From Candidatus Omnitrophica bacterium CG11_big_fil_rev_8_21_14_0_20_41_12 (GTDB lineage: Bacteria > Omnitrophota > Gorgyraeia > Gygaellales > Profunditerraquicolaceae), in the NCBI GenBank assembly GCA_002796135.1, contig PCWB01000003.1, positions 1 through 46,871 on the forward strand: DNA of 46,871 bases, written 5' to 3'. A program made the translations under genes and the position numbers. The first letter of the stretch is position 1. Every line of letters begins with the position of its first letter. Of the stretch, positions 1-7,580 are shown one piece after another. Under the pieces are notes generated by a model that worked only from the letters and a program-made list of their open reading frames with translations, was not told the origin of the DNA and made no database searches.

Positions 1-2
1 TC

Positions 3-380
3 TTTGCTACTCGACTTATGTTTTTATTAAGTCGAGAGGAAATTATGAACTTATCACAATCTGTGATAAGTTCTAAACTAAAACATGCTCCCAATGTTTA
101 CGTTTTTACCGAACAGGGAGTAGCAATGCTCTCAAGCGTTTTACGCAGCAAGAAGGCTATTCATGTGAACATTGCTATTATGAGAGCATTTGTGAAGTTA
201 CGTAAGATCTTATCTTCACATAAGGAGTTAATTCATAAATTAGAAAAACTGGAACGAAGAGTTGGAAAGCATGATGAAGCCATACAGGGTATTTTTGAAG
301 CGATCCGCCAACTAATGGAGCCGCCTACATTAAAAGAAAGAGTAGTCGAAGGTTTTCGTATTCCCAAGATAGGATCTTAA
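3..380 (+). CDS. ORF6N (KilA-N-like) domain protein, 5' end cut by window edge
   Basis: The open frame runs in from the left edge, so this is only the C-terminal part (about 126 codons). The text FTEQGVAMLSSVLRS followed by NIAIMRAFVKLR is typical of the ORF6N domain, a putative DNA-binding module found in phage antirepressor-like proteins and in many chromosomal copies. After it comes a short charged, probably coiled-coil tail (HKLEKLERRVGKHDEAIQGI). The in-frame ATG at 18 lies inside the domain and is unlikely to be the true start. The gene is separated from lysS by two hairpins and a strong promoter, so it is a separate transcription unit. The cellular role of chromosomal ORF6N proteins is not established; a mobile-element origin is possible. 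Confidence 0.75.
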   Translation, partial: FATRLMFLLSREEIMNLSQSVISSKLKHAPNVYVFTEQGVAMLSSVLRSKKAIHVNIAIMRAFVKLRKILSSHKELIHKLEKLERRVGKHDEAIQGIFEAIRQLMEPPTLKERVVEGFRIPKIGS

Positions 381-400
381 TACATCGGTTCAAGGCTGAA

Positions 401-440
401 CAAGACCCCGTTTCCTAATCAATCGGGAAACAGGGTCTTG
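401..440 (+). terminator. Stem-loop after ORF6N gene, possible terminator
   Basis: CAAGACCCCGTTTCC at 401-415 pairs with GGAAACAGGGTCTTG at 426-440, with one G-U pair, over a loop of about 10 nt. It lies 20 nt after the stop codon. The following TTTATC tract is weak, so it may act together with the next hairpin. Confidence 0.55.
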
Positions 441-469
441 TTTATCTCCCCTCTTTGTTTTGATAAGAC

Positions 470-510
470 AGGGGCGTTTTTCTGAGGAGAAACGGCCCCT
501 TTTTCTTTTG
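470..510 (+). terminator. Rho-independent terminator
   Basis: AGGGGC (470-475) pairs with GCCCCT (495-500); the inner T-rich and A-rich arms extend the stem. It is followed directly by TTTTTCTTTT. The T-run overlaps the -35 box of the lysS promoter, so termination of the upstream unit and initiation of the next are packed together. Confidence 0.75.
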
Positions 511-543
511 ACATAATCCTAAATATACTATATAATTACTGAA
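508..543 (+). promoter_or_regulatory. Consensus sigma70-type promoter of lysS, near-leaderless
   Basis: TTGACA (508-513), a 17-nt spacer and TATAAT (531-536) match the consensus exactly. With standard spacing, +1 falls at about 543, only 3 nt before the lysS ATG at 546. No Shine-Dalgarno sequence can fit in such a leader. Confidence 0.8.
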
Positions 544-545
544 CT

Positions 546-2003
546 ATGGACATTAATGAGATTAGGCAGCAAAGAATTGTTAAATTAGAAGCCCTCGGCG
601 CCAAGAACGTGCCGATATATCCTGCAGGAGTGCCTTTACATACTACTATTGGAGAGGTTTTGAGTAGTTTTGAAGAGGGCAAGAAGGTTACTCTTTGCGG
701 TAGGTTGATGGCTAACCGGGGGCATGGTAAGATCAACTTTATGGATCTTCGGGATGCCACTGGTAAGATTCAGCTTTACGTTAAGCGGGATATTATCGGG
801 GTAGATAATGCCGCTCTTCTTGAGCACCTGGATATTGCCGATATTATCAGCGCTAGCGGTGAACTTTTTAAGACGCATACCGGGGAATTTACGCTTAAGG
901 TGGATGATTTCAGTATATTAGCCAAAGCTTTGCGGCCTCTGCCTGAAAAATGGCATGGCTTAAAGGATGTGGAACTGCGTTACCGGCAGCGTTATCTGGA
1001 TTTATTGACCAATGAAGAAGTAAAAAAAGTATTTTTATTGCGCGCAAAAATTGTTCGTTCAATACGTAGTTTTCTCGACGAGCGCGGCTTTTTGGAAGTT
1101 GAAACCCCGATGATGCATGATATCGCCGGCGGCGCAGCCGGCCGGCCATTTAAGACATTCCATAATGAATATAGCATGGATTTATTTTTAAGGATTGCTC
1201 CGGAGCTCTATTTAAAGAGGCTCTTAGTCGGCGGGCTTGACCGGGTTTATGAAATTAACCGTTCTTTCCGTAATGAAGGGGTATCTACGCGGCACAATCC
1301 GGAGTTCACAATGCTTGAGGTTTATCAGGCTTATACGGATTGCGAAGGGATGATTAATTTAACGCAGGATTTAATCTGCCACATTACCCGTGAAGTTTTG
1401 GGAAAAGAAGAGCTAACTTTTCAGGGTAAAACCATTGATCTTAAAACCCCCTGGAACAGACAGTCATTTGCTACTCTGGTTCAAGATAAATTTGGTATCG
1501 CACCTGCGGATGATCCGCTGCAGATGTTAAAAAAATTACAGGCCAAAGGTTATGCTTTGGATAAAAATCGACTGAGCCGCTCTCAGATAAATAAAATTGT
1601 CGAGGATGGCTTGGAGCAGGATTTACAGGCTAACCCCATATTTATTACGGATTATTTTACCAGCCTTTGTCCTTTGGCTAAGGTTAAAAAAGATAACCCG
1701 TTGATTTCAGAGAGGTTTGAGCTCTACGTTGCAGGCATGGAAATCGCCAATGCTTATTCGGAGTTAAACGATCCATTAGAACAGCGCAGGCGTTTTGAAG
1801 AGGAAATCAAAGATTTAACCGGCGAGGAGAAGAAGAATATAGATAATGATTATCTTTTAGCTTTAGAGCACGGAATGCCTCCTGCCGGTGGGCTGGGCAT
1901 TGGTATTGACCGGTTAGTAATGTTGTTAGCGGATCAACCTTCAATCAGGGATGTGATTTTATTTCCTCTGTTACGGCTTCAGCAGGAAGAGGAAAAAGCT
2001 TAA
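546..2003 (+). CDS. lysS: Lysyl-tRNA synthetase, class II
   Basis: Charges tRNA-Lys with lysine in the cytoplasm. At 485 residues it has the usual length. An N-terminal OB-fold anticodon-binding domain (about residues 50-140) precedes the class II catalytic core. Motif 2 is visible around residue 242 (FRNEGVSTRHNPEF), and motif 3 near 451 (GLGIGIDRLVMLL). The N-terminus (MDINEIRQQRIVKLEALG) aligns with the expected beginning of bacterial LysRS, so ATG 546 is accepted although no ribosome binding site precedes it; the promoter position implies an almost leaderless message. It heads the long rightward gene series, with the LolC/E gene starting 2 nt after its stop. Confidence 0.96.
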   Translation: MDINEIRQQRIVKLEALGAKNVPIYPAGVPLHTTIGEVLSSFEEGKKVTLCGRLMANRGHGKINFMDLRDATGKIQLYVKRDIIGVDNAALLEHLDIADIISASGELFKTHTGEFTLKVDDFSILAKALRPLPEKWHGLKDVELRYRQRYLDLLTNEEVKKVFLLRAKIVRSIRSFLDERGFLEVETPMMHDIAGGAAGRPFKTFHNEYSMDLFLRIAPELYLKRLLVGGLDRVYEINRSFRNEGVSTRHNPEFTMLEVYQAYTDCEGMINLTQDLICHITREVLGKEELTFQGKTIDLKTPWNRQSFATLVQDKFGIAPADDPLQMLKKLQAKGYALDKNRLSRSQINKIVEDGLEQDLQANPIFITDYFTSLCPLAKVKKDNPLISERFELYVAGMEIANAYSELNDPLEQRRRFEEEIKDLTGEEKKNIDNDYLLALEHGMPPAGGLGIGIDRLVMLLADQPSIRDVILFPLLRLQQEEEKA

Positions 2004-2004
2004 T

Positions 2005-3216
2005 ATGTTTTCTGAGTTATGGCTTAGCCAGAGGTATTTAAGGGCAGGGAAAAAAGAGAAAATTATCTCGATTACCGCTTTAATCTCGGTAATCGGTATT
2101 GCTATCGGGGTAATGGTATTGATTGTGGTGATCTCGGTAATGACCGGCTTTGACCGGTTTCTGGAAGATAAAATGGTGGGTACTAACGCCCATGTGTCGC
2201 TTGAATTTTACGGCGGGTTAAAGGATCACAACCGCATAATCGACAAATTAAAAACTTTTCCTTATGTTGCGGGCCAAACTCCTTTTATCGACGGGCAGGC
2301 GCTGGTTAAAAACGGTAAATCGATTTTCGGCGTAGAGGTTCGCGGAATAGACCCGAAGCTGCAGGCGCAAACTTCTAAGATCGATGAATATTTGAAGTTG
2401 GGAAGTTATGATTTAGCAGGCAATGAGGTTGCCTTAGGACAGGAGCTTGTTTCGCGCTTGGGTTTGGGGATCGGAGATAGCATCAGTTTGATCTCTCCGG
2501 TTACTCTGACTAAAACCGATTTTTCTATTAAAGGCATTTTTAACAGCGGGATGTATCTTTATGATTCTAGTCTGATTCTGACCAGTATTAAGGGGGCGCA
2601 GGACTTTTATAAAATGCCCGATACGGTAAGTGGAATTGCGATTAAAGTTGATGATGTTTATAAAGTAGATGATGTGAAGGAGAAGCTCTATCGGGATCTT
2701 AAGGGTTTCGGCACTTATCAGGCGCGAACCTGGATAGATGCAAATAAAAATTTTCTTGAGGCTTTAAAGCTTGAGAAGATCGTGATGTTTATTGTGGTGA
2801 CGATGACTACCGTAGTTGCTGCTTTCGGTATCGTGGGTACTTTGATCATGTCGGTGATGAGCCGGATTAAAGATATCGGTATTTTGCGTTCTGTCGGAGC
2901 TAAGACAAAAAGTATTTTGCAGATTTTTGTTTATCAGGGCATGGCAATCGGTTTAACCGGAATTATTTTAGGATTGATCGGGGGGATAACGCTAGCGCTT
3001 TCTTTAGATAAAGTGGTGGATCTTATATCGCATATCATCGGTAGGCCATTGATCCCTCAGGATATTTATTATTTTAACTGTATTCCGGTTAATATTAATA
3101 TCGGGGATATTGGTTTGATCGTGGTTTCAGCTTTGTTGATTACTTTATTTGCCAGCATTTATCCGGCATATTATGCAACCAGAATAATCCCCAGCGAGGC
3201 TGTGCGGCATGAATAA
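2005..3216 (+). CDS. Lipoprotein-releasing ABC transporter permease (LolC/LolE family)
   Basis: Inner-membrane subunit expected to extract lipoproteins from the inner membrane for delivery to the outer membrane. It has one N-terminal membrane segment (about residues 25-50), a large periplasmic MacB-like domain, and three C-terminal membrane segments (about 260-390). The FtsX-like region contains MSRIKDIGILRSVGAKTKSI. The start lies 1 nt after the lysS stop codon and the end overlaps lolD by 8 nt, so permease and ATPase are translationally coupled. Only one permease gene is present, so the transporter would be a homodimer (LolF-like arrangement) unless a second copy exists elsewhere. Assignment to LolC or LolE specifically is not possible. 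Confidence 0.9.
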   Translation: MFSELWLSQRYLRAGKKEKIISITALISVIGIAIGVMVLIVVISVMTGFDRFLEDKMVGTNAHVSLEFYGGLKDHNRIIDKLKTFPYVAGQTPFIDGQALVKNGKSIFGVEVRGIDPKLQAQTSKIDEYLKLGSYDLAGNEVALGQELVSRLGLGIGDSISLISPVTLTKTDFSIKGIFNSGMYLYDSSLILTSIKGAQDFYKMPDTVSGIAIKVDDVYKVDDVKEKLYRDLKGFGTYQARTWIDANKNFLEALKLEKIVMFIVVTMTTVVAAFGIVGTLIMSVMSRIKDIGILRSVGAKTKSILQIFVYQGMAIGLTGIILGLIGGITLALSLDKVVDLISHIIGRPLIPQDIYYFNCIPVNINIGDIGLIVVSALLITLFASIYPAYYATRIIPSEAVRHE

Positions 3217-3889
3217 AGAAATCATTAAGGCGCAGGATATCTGTAAAAGCTATCGCGATACCACCAGCAATCTTGAAGTGTTGAAGAATATAAATTTTAC
3301 CGTCAGAGAAGGAGAATTTTTAGTCATTCAGGGGCCAAGCGGCGCAGGCAAATCTACGCTCTTGCATATTTTAGGCGGCCTGGATGACCCTTCCCGCGGG
3401 GCGGTTTATTTTCAAGGAGATAATATTTACGGTTTGGATGAAAATGCCCGGAGTAATTTTCGTAATCAAAAAGTGGGTTTTGTTTTTCAATTTTTTCATC
3501 TTTTGCCGGAGTTAAATGCGCTGGAGAATGTTTTGCTGCCGAGTATTTTAAAATCATGGTGGGAGAGAAAAAAGCATCTGGCGCAGGCTCAGGAACTTTT
3601 AGAAAGACTGGGGTTGTCTCGTAGATTTAATCATAAACCGATGGCTTTGTCCGGAGGAGAACAGCAAAGAGTGGCGATTGCCCGGGCATTGATCAATCAG
3701 CCCCAGCTTTTACTTTGTGATGAGCCGACGGGAAATCTGGATTCAGAAAACGGGAAAAATATTTTGCGGTTATTAATTGAGCTTAATCGGGAGCAAAAAA
3801 TTACCATTGTGATGGTTACGCACGATAAAGATATTGCCGCTAGTGCAGGAAAAGTTATACATTTGAAAGACGGGATTCTTATTAATTAA
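3209..3889 (+). CDS. lolD: Lipoprotein-releasing ABC transporter ATPase LolD
   Basis: 226-residue ATP-binding cassette protein that powers the upstream permease. Walker A is GPSGAGKST at about residue 42, the signature is LSGGEQQRVAIARAL near 146, and Walker B is LLLCDEPTGNLDS near 166. H-loop text TIVMVTHD follows. The family (LolD/MacB-type) is recognised by VGFVFQFFHLLPELNALENV in the Q-loop region. The gene overlaps the permease gene by 8 nt and is followed after 8 nt by an AT-rich gene of unknown function. Confidence 0.93.
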   Translation: MNKEIIKAQDICKSYRDTTSNLEVLKNINFTVREGEFLVIQGPSGAGKSTLLHILGGLDDPSRGAVYFQGDNIYGLDENARSNFRNQKVGFVFQFFHLLPELNALENVLLPSILKSWWERKKHLAQAQELLERLGLSRRFNHKPMALSGGEQQRVAIARALINQPQLLLCDEPTGNLDSENGKNILRLLIELNREQKITIVMVTHDKDIAASAGKVIHLKDGILIN

Positions 3890-3897
3890 ATAAAAAC

Positions 3898-5085
3898 ATG
3901 TCAAAAAAGAGGTTAACTTTAACAATTTTGGTCTATATGCTAGTAGGAGAATTTTGTTTTTTTAATATTATTTTTGCTGATACTATTATTCTTAAAGGGT
4001 CTGGAAAAAAAATACAAGGAAAAATAATAGAACGAACAAATACCGATACCTTGGTCTCAGTAATAATTAATAATGAAAAAGATTTATTAATATTGCCAAA
4101 TAATGAAATAGAGGCGATTGAGTTAGATAAGGCAGTAGTTTCTTTAATTCCTGAAAAAGGTACCACTTATATTAATAATGATATAGGCTTAAAAATAATG
4201 GGTCCTCCAGGATGGTATATGTATACGGCAGAAGAACTTACAAGGGCAGAAAAGGTTACTAAAGAAGCCGCAGGAGAGTTATCTAAGAAAGTTGATTTAG
4301 GGGCTTCCCCTTGGCAAACAAAAGTGGTGGAATTTACTAAATATCCATTTGGCAAAGCATTTCCTAACGCGAATATTAGCTTAAGTTTCGTTGATATTTA
4401 TGAAGCGCCAACCGACTTAAAAAATCCGCTTAGATATTTAAATTATAAACTTGATAAAATTAAAAAAGTCGTTAAAAATTTTGAATTTATAGAAGATCCT
4501 AAAAAAATAATATTAAACGGTAAAGAAGGGGCTAGAGCGGTAGTTCGATATATTTTACCTGTATACGATAAACCTAGGGAATTTAAACAGATTGTGAGTA
4601 TTTCTTTTAGCGGTAATTTTGCGATTGAAATGTTGGTGACGAATACATACGAAAACTTTGATAATGATAAAGGGGTGATTGAGGACTGTTTGCAGTCTCT
4701 AGAGGTTTCTGGCACAAAGGTTGATGCTGCGGAAAGTAAATTATATAAAGTGGTCGGTGGAGGATTTATGTTTAAGCCGGAAGAGCAAAAGGCAGTATAT
4801 ACACTTTTTCTTAAACTAAAACAGGAAATCAGCGATTCTTATTACGCTGAAATAGAATATGAGAACCCGGATGATCTTAGTAAGCCCATTTTTATGTTTG
4901 TTAAATTAACGGATTTAATTAAAACTTTTGAAAATAAGAAAGGATTGGTGCTTGAATCTCCAAATTTAGAGAGATTAAAACCTTTTAAAGCATATAATAT
5001 AACTGTTAAGACATACGAAGATAGAAATAAAGATAATTTAATAGATACTCTTAATCAGAAAATTATCTCATTTCTTAATTATTAA
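3898..5085 (+). CDS. Secreted protein of unknown function, AT-rich
   Basis: 395 residues. The first 28 look like a signal peptide (basic start, hydrophobic core, FADT cleavage region), so a periplasmic or envelope location is inferred. Residues about 28-75 (ILKGSGKKIQGKIIERTNTD) resemble the short beta-rich 'KGKI' modules seen at the N-termini of secreted proteins in related genomes. Residues 95-270 have the alternating pattern of a PsbP/Mog1-like fold (GWYMYT, then ISLSFVDIYEAPTDLKN, ending IEDCLQSLEV); this is a fold guess only. The C-terminal 100 residues are unassigned. Codons are clearly more AT-rich than in the flanking genes, suggesting a lineage-specific or acquired gene. Confidence 0.7.
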   Translation: MSKKRLTLTILVYMLVGEFCFFNIIFADTIILKGSGKKIQGKIIERTNTDTLVSVIINNEKDLLILPNNEIEAIELDKAVVSLIPEKGTTYINNDIGLKIMGPPGWYMYTAEELTRAEKVTKEAAGELSKKVDLGASPWQTKVVEFTKYPFGKAFPNANISLSFVDIYEAPTDLKNPLRYLNYKLDKIKKVVKNFEFIEDPKKIILNGKEGARAVVRYILPVYDKPREFKQIVSISFSGNFAIEMLVTNTYENFDNDKGVIEDCLQSLEVSGTKVDAAESKLYKVVGGGFMFKPEEQKAVYTLFLKLKQEISDSYYAEIEYENPDDLSKPIFMFVKLTDLIKTFENKKGLVLESPNLERLKPFKAYNITVKTYEDRNKDNLIDTLNQKIISFLNY

Positions 5086-5094
5086 GGAGACCAA

Positions 5095-5964
5095 ATGAAA
5101 ATTTATATCAACGGGAAATTCTGTGAAAAAGAAAATGCTAAAGTTTCTGTTTTTGATCACGGGTTACTTTACGGAGACGGAGTTTTTGAAGGCATCCGTT
5201 CGTATAATCGCCGCGTATTTAAATTAAAAGAGCATATCGACCGGCTTTTTGAATCCGCCCAGAGTATTATATTAAAAATTCCCATGTCCAAGGAGCAGAT
5301 CATTAAGGCGACCATTGATACGCTTAAGGCCAACAAATTAGATAATGCTTACATCCGCTTGATCGTTACCCGCGGCGAAGGTGATTTGGGGCTTGACGTG
5401 GGTAAATGTTATAAAGGAGCAACGATCATTATCATTGCTGATCGCATTGCTCTGTACCCGGAAAAACTTTACCGCGAGGGCTTGACTATTGTTACCGTGC
5501 CTACAGTGCGTAATTTACCAGAGGCGCTTAATCCTCAGATTAAGTCTCTGAACTATTTGAATAATATTTTGGCTAAAATTGAGGCGAGCAATGCCGGATA
5601 CGACGAAGCGATTATGCTGGATTCTTTAGGTTATGTCGCTGAATGCACGGGCGATAATATTTTTGTCGTAAAAGACGGGCATCTTTATACCCCTCCGCAA
5701 TGCATGGGGACTTTACGCGGAATTACCCGTGATTCGATTTTAGAGATCGCCCGCAAGAATAAGGTCGGCGCACATGAACATGTAATTACCCGTCATGAAG
5801 TTTATATTTCGGATGAATGTTTTCTCACCGGTACGGCTGCCGAAATTATTCCTGTGGTTAAGGTTGACGGCAGGATTATTGGCAACGGTAAACCGGGCAA
5901 GCTAACTTTGTCGCTTACCAAGAAATTTAAAGAATTGACTCTCAAAGACGGAGTGAAATATTAA
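5095..5964 (+). CDS. ilvE: Branched-chain amino acid aminotransferase (class IV)
   Basis: PLP-dependent transaminase interconverting leucine, isoleucine and valine with their 2-oxo acids. 289 residues, normal for the short bacterial form. Class IV hallmarks are FDHGLLYGDGVFEGIRSY near the N-terminus, the IKSLNYLNNILAKIEA stretch, where the lysine of IKS is the likely PLP-binding residue, and GDNIFVVKDG with FLTGTAAEIIPV toward the C-terminus. A clear AAGGAG ribosome site precedes the ATG. It sits directly before mcsA, where Firmicutes carry the repressor gene ctsR. D-amino acid aminotransferase or 4-amino-4-deoxychorismate lyase are possible relatives, but the sequence favours IlvE. Confidence 0.88.
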   Translation: MKIYINGKFCEKENAKVSVFDHGLLYGDGVFEGIRSYNRRVFKLKEHIDRLFESAQSIILKIPMSKEQIIKATIDTLKANKLDNAYIRLIVTRGEGDLGLDVGKCYKGATIIIIADRIALYPEKLYREGLTIVTVPTVRNLPEALNPQIKSLNYLNNILAKIEASNAGYDEAIMLDSLGYVAECTGDNIFVVKDGHLYTPPQCMGTLRGITRDSILEIARKNKVGAHEHVITRHEVYISDECFLTGTAAEIIPVVKVDGRIIGNGKPGKLTLSLTKKFKELTLKDGVKY

Positions 5965-5969
5965 CTAAT

Positions 5970-6506
5970 ATGCTTTGTGATATTTGCGCCAAAAACGCGG
6001 CGACTGTGCATCTGACTGAGATTATTGATGAGAAGATGAATGAGTTGCATTTATGTGAAGAATGCGCCAGGGACAAAAGTGCGGCGATGGAATCTCAGTT
6101 TGGTTTAAGCGATTTATTGGCCGGCATGGTTGATTTTCAGAAACCATTCTCCAAAGAAGAAGAGCCGGTTATGGTTAAATGCCCTGCTTGCGGCTTAAGC
6201 TATGCTGATTTTAAAAAAGTCGGCCGGCTTGGTTGTGCAGAGTGCTATAATATTTTCCGTAAGTATTTGGCGCCTTTATTAAAACGTATCCATGGCTCAA
6301 ATCAGCATATCGGCAAGAGGCCGATGAGCTGCCCCGGGAAAATAAAATCTCCTGTTCCTAAGATCGATAAGCCAAGGGCGTGCCTTCAGGAATTAAAAGA
6401 GCAGCTACAGAATGCGATTACCCAAGAAGCTTTTGAAGAGGCCGCGCGTTTACGTGATCAGATCAAAGAAATGGAAGCCAAAGCAAGCAAGCATAAAGAG
6501 AGCTAA
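5970..6506 (+). CDS. mcsA: McsA-like zinc-binding activator of protein arginine kinase
   Basis: 178 residues. N-terminal zinc-binding motifs: CDIC with CEEC, then CPAC with CAEC. A C-terminal UVR (UvrB/UvrC-like) motif runs about residues 135-170 (LQNAITQEAFEEAARLRDQI). In Bacillus and Staphylococcus, McsA binds and activates the arginine kinase McsB, which marks proteins for ClpCP. The adjacent mcsB (1 nt after the stop) and clpC support the same role here. The ATG overlaps no upstream gene and follows ilvE by 5 nt, implying one transcript. Confidence 0.9.
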   Translation: MLCDICAKNAATVHLTEIIDEKMNELHLCEECARDKSAAMESQFGLSDLLAGMVDFQKPFSKEEEPVMVKCPACGLSYADFKKVGRLGCAECYNIFRKYLAPLLKRIHGSNQHIGKRPMSCPGKIKSPVPKIDKPRACLQELKEQLQNAITQEAFEEAARLRDQIKEMEAKASKHKES

Positions 6507-6507
6507 T

Positions 6508-7560
6508 ATGCAGATTGATGATTTAATTAATCATACCAGTGAATGGCTCAAAGGTACCGGGCCCAATTCCGATATTGTTATTTCAAGCAGGATTCGCCTC
6601 GCCAGGAATCTGAATAAAATCCCTTTTCCGCATTGGGCTTCTAAAGCCCAGCTTGATGAGCTGATTGATAAAACTAGTCTGGCCATGTCTAAGGTCGCAT
6701 TACTTAAGCATGCGACACTTTTTAAATTAGCGAATTTAGACAGTATCGACAAACAGTTTTTAGTAGAGCGGCACCTTATGTCTATTGAACACACTCAAAA
6801 AACAGAGCAGAAAGCGGTGCTCTTTAATGAGGAAGAAAATATCGCGGTGATGGTTAACGAAGAGGATCATTTGCGTATCCAGCTATTGCAGTCAGGGTTT
6901 AATCTTTTTGAGGCCTGGGAGATTATTAATACTATTGATGATGCTTTAGCTAAGTTTCTGGATTATGCGTTTTTACCGGATTTTGGGTTTCTGACAGCCT
7001 GCCCGACAAATACCGGCACAGGAATGCGCGGATCAGTGATGTTGCATCTACCGGCATTAGTAATGAGTAGGCAGATTGAGCGGGTCTTGGCGGCAATATC
7101 TAAATTAAGTTTTACCACTCGCGGCCTTTACGGTGAAGGTACGCAGGCCAGCGGTAATTTTTTTCAGATCTCCAACCAAGTTTCTTTAGGGCACAGTGAA
7201 AATGAAATTATCGAAAATATTAACGGTTTAATCCGGCAGATCATCGAGCAGGAAACACAGGCCAGAGAGATTATGCTTTCTAAAAGTAAAGATGTTTTAG
7301 AGGATAGGATCAACCGCGCACTGGGTATTTTAAAAAGCGCCCGGATTATCACCAGCCAGGAGACGGTGGAATTATTGTCGATGGTGCGGCTGGGAAGCGA
7401 TCTGGGCATGATCAAAGATATCGACCGGCGCACGATCAATGAACTTTTTATTACTACGCAACCGGCGCATTTGCAAAAGTTGGAAAATAAAAAACTTTCA
7501 GCGCAGGAAAGGGATTTAAAAAGAGCGGAATTAATCCGTAAGAAACTTAATTTGTTATAA
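6508..7560 (+). CDS. mcsB: Protein-arginine kinase McsB
   Basis: Phosphorylates arginine side chains, a degradation tag recognised by the ClpC N-domain. 350 residues from ATG 6508; the longer open frame from 6412 runs inside mcsA and is rejected. Phosphagen-kinase features: SSRIRLARNLNKIPFP near the N-terminus, NEEDHLRIQ, the catalytic-cysteine region LTACPTNTGTGMRGSVMLHL, and TTRGLYGEGTQASGNFFQIS. An AAAGAGAG ribosome site overlaps the end of mcsA. All key motifs are intact. Phyletically this is notable because McsB is best studied in Firmicutes, and no CtsR-like regulator gene is seen here. Confidence 0.93.
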   Translation: MQIDDLINHTSEWLKGTGPNSDIVISSRIRLARNLNKIPFPHWASKAQLDELIDKTSLAMSKVALLKHATLFKLANLDSIDKQFLVERHLMSIEHTQKTEQKAVLFNEEENIAVMVNEEDHLRIQLLQSGFNLFEAWEIINTIDDALAKFLDYAFLPDFGFLTACPTNTGTGMRGSVMLHLPALVMSRQIERVLAAISKLSFTTRGLYGEGTQASGNFFQISNQVSLGHSENEIIENINGLIRQIIEQETQAREIMLSKSKDVLEDRINRALGILKSARIITSQETVELLSMVRLGSDLGMIKDIDRRTINELFITTQPAHLQKLENKKLSAQERDLKRAELIRKKLNLL

Positions 7561-7580
7561 TATTATAATAAGGAGAAGTC

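Noticed and set aside
6412-6507. N-terminal extension of McsB
   Set aside because: It lies inside mcsA, gives a basic tail with no family match, and ATG 6508 has a good ribosome site.
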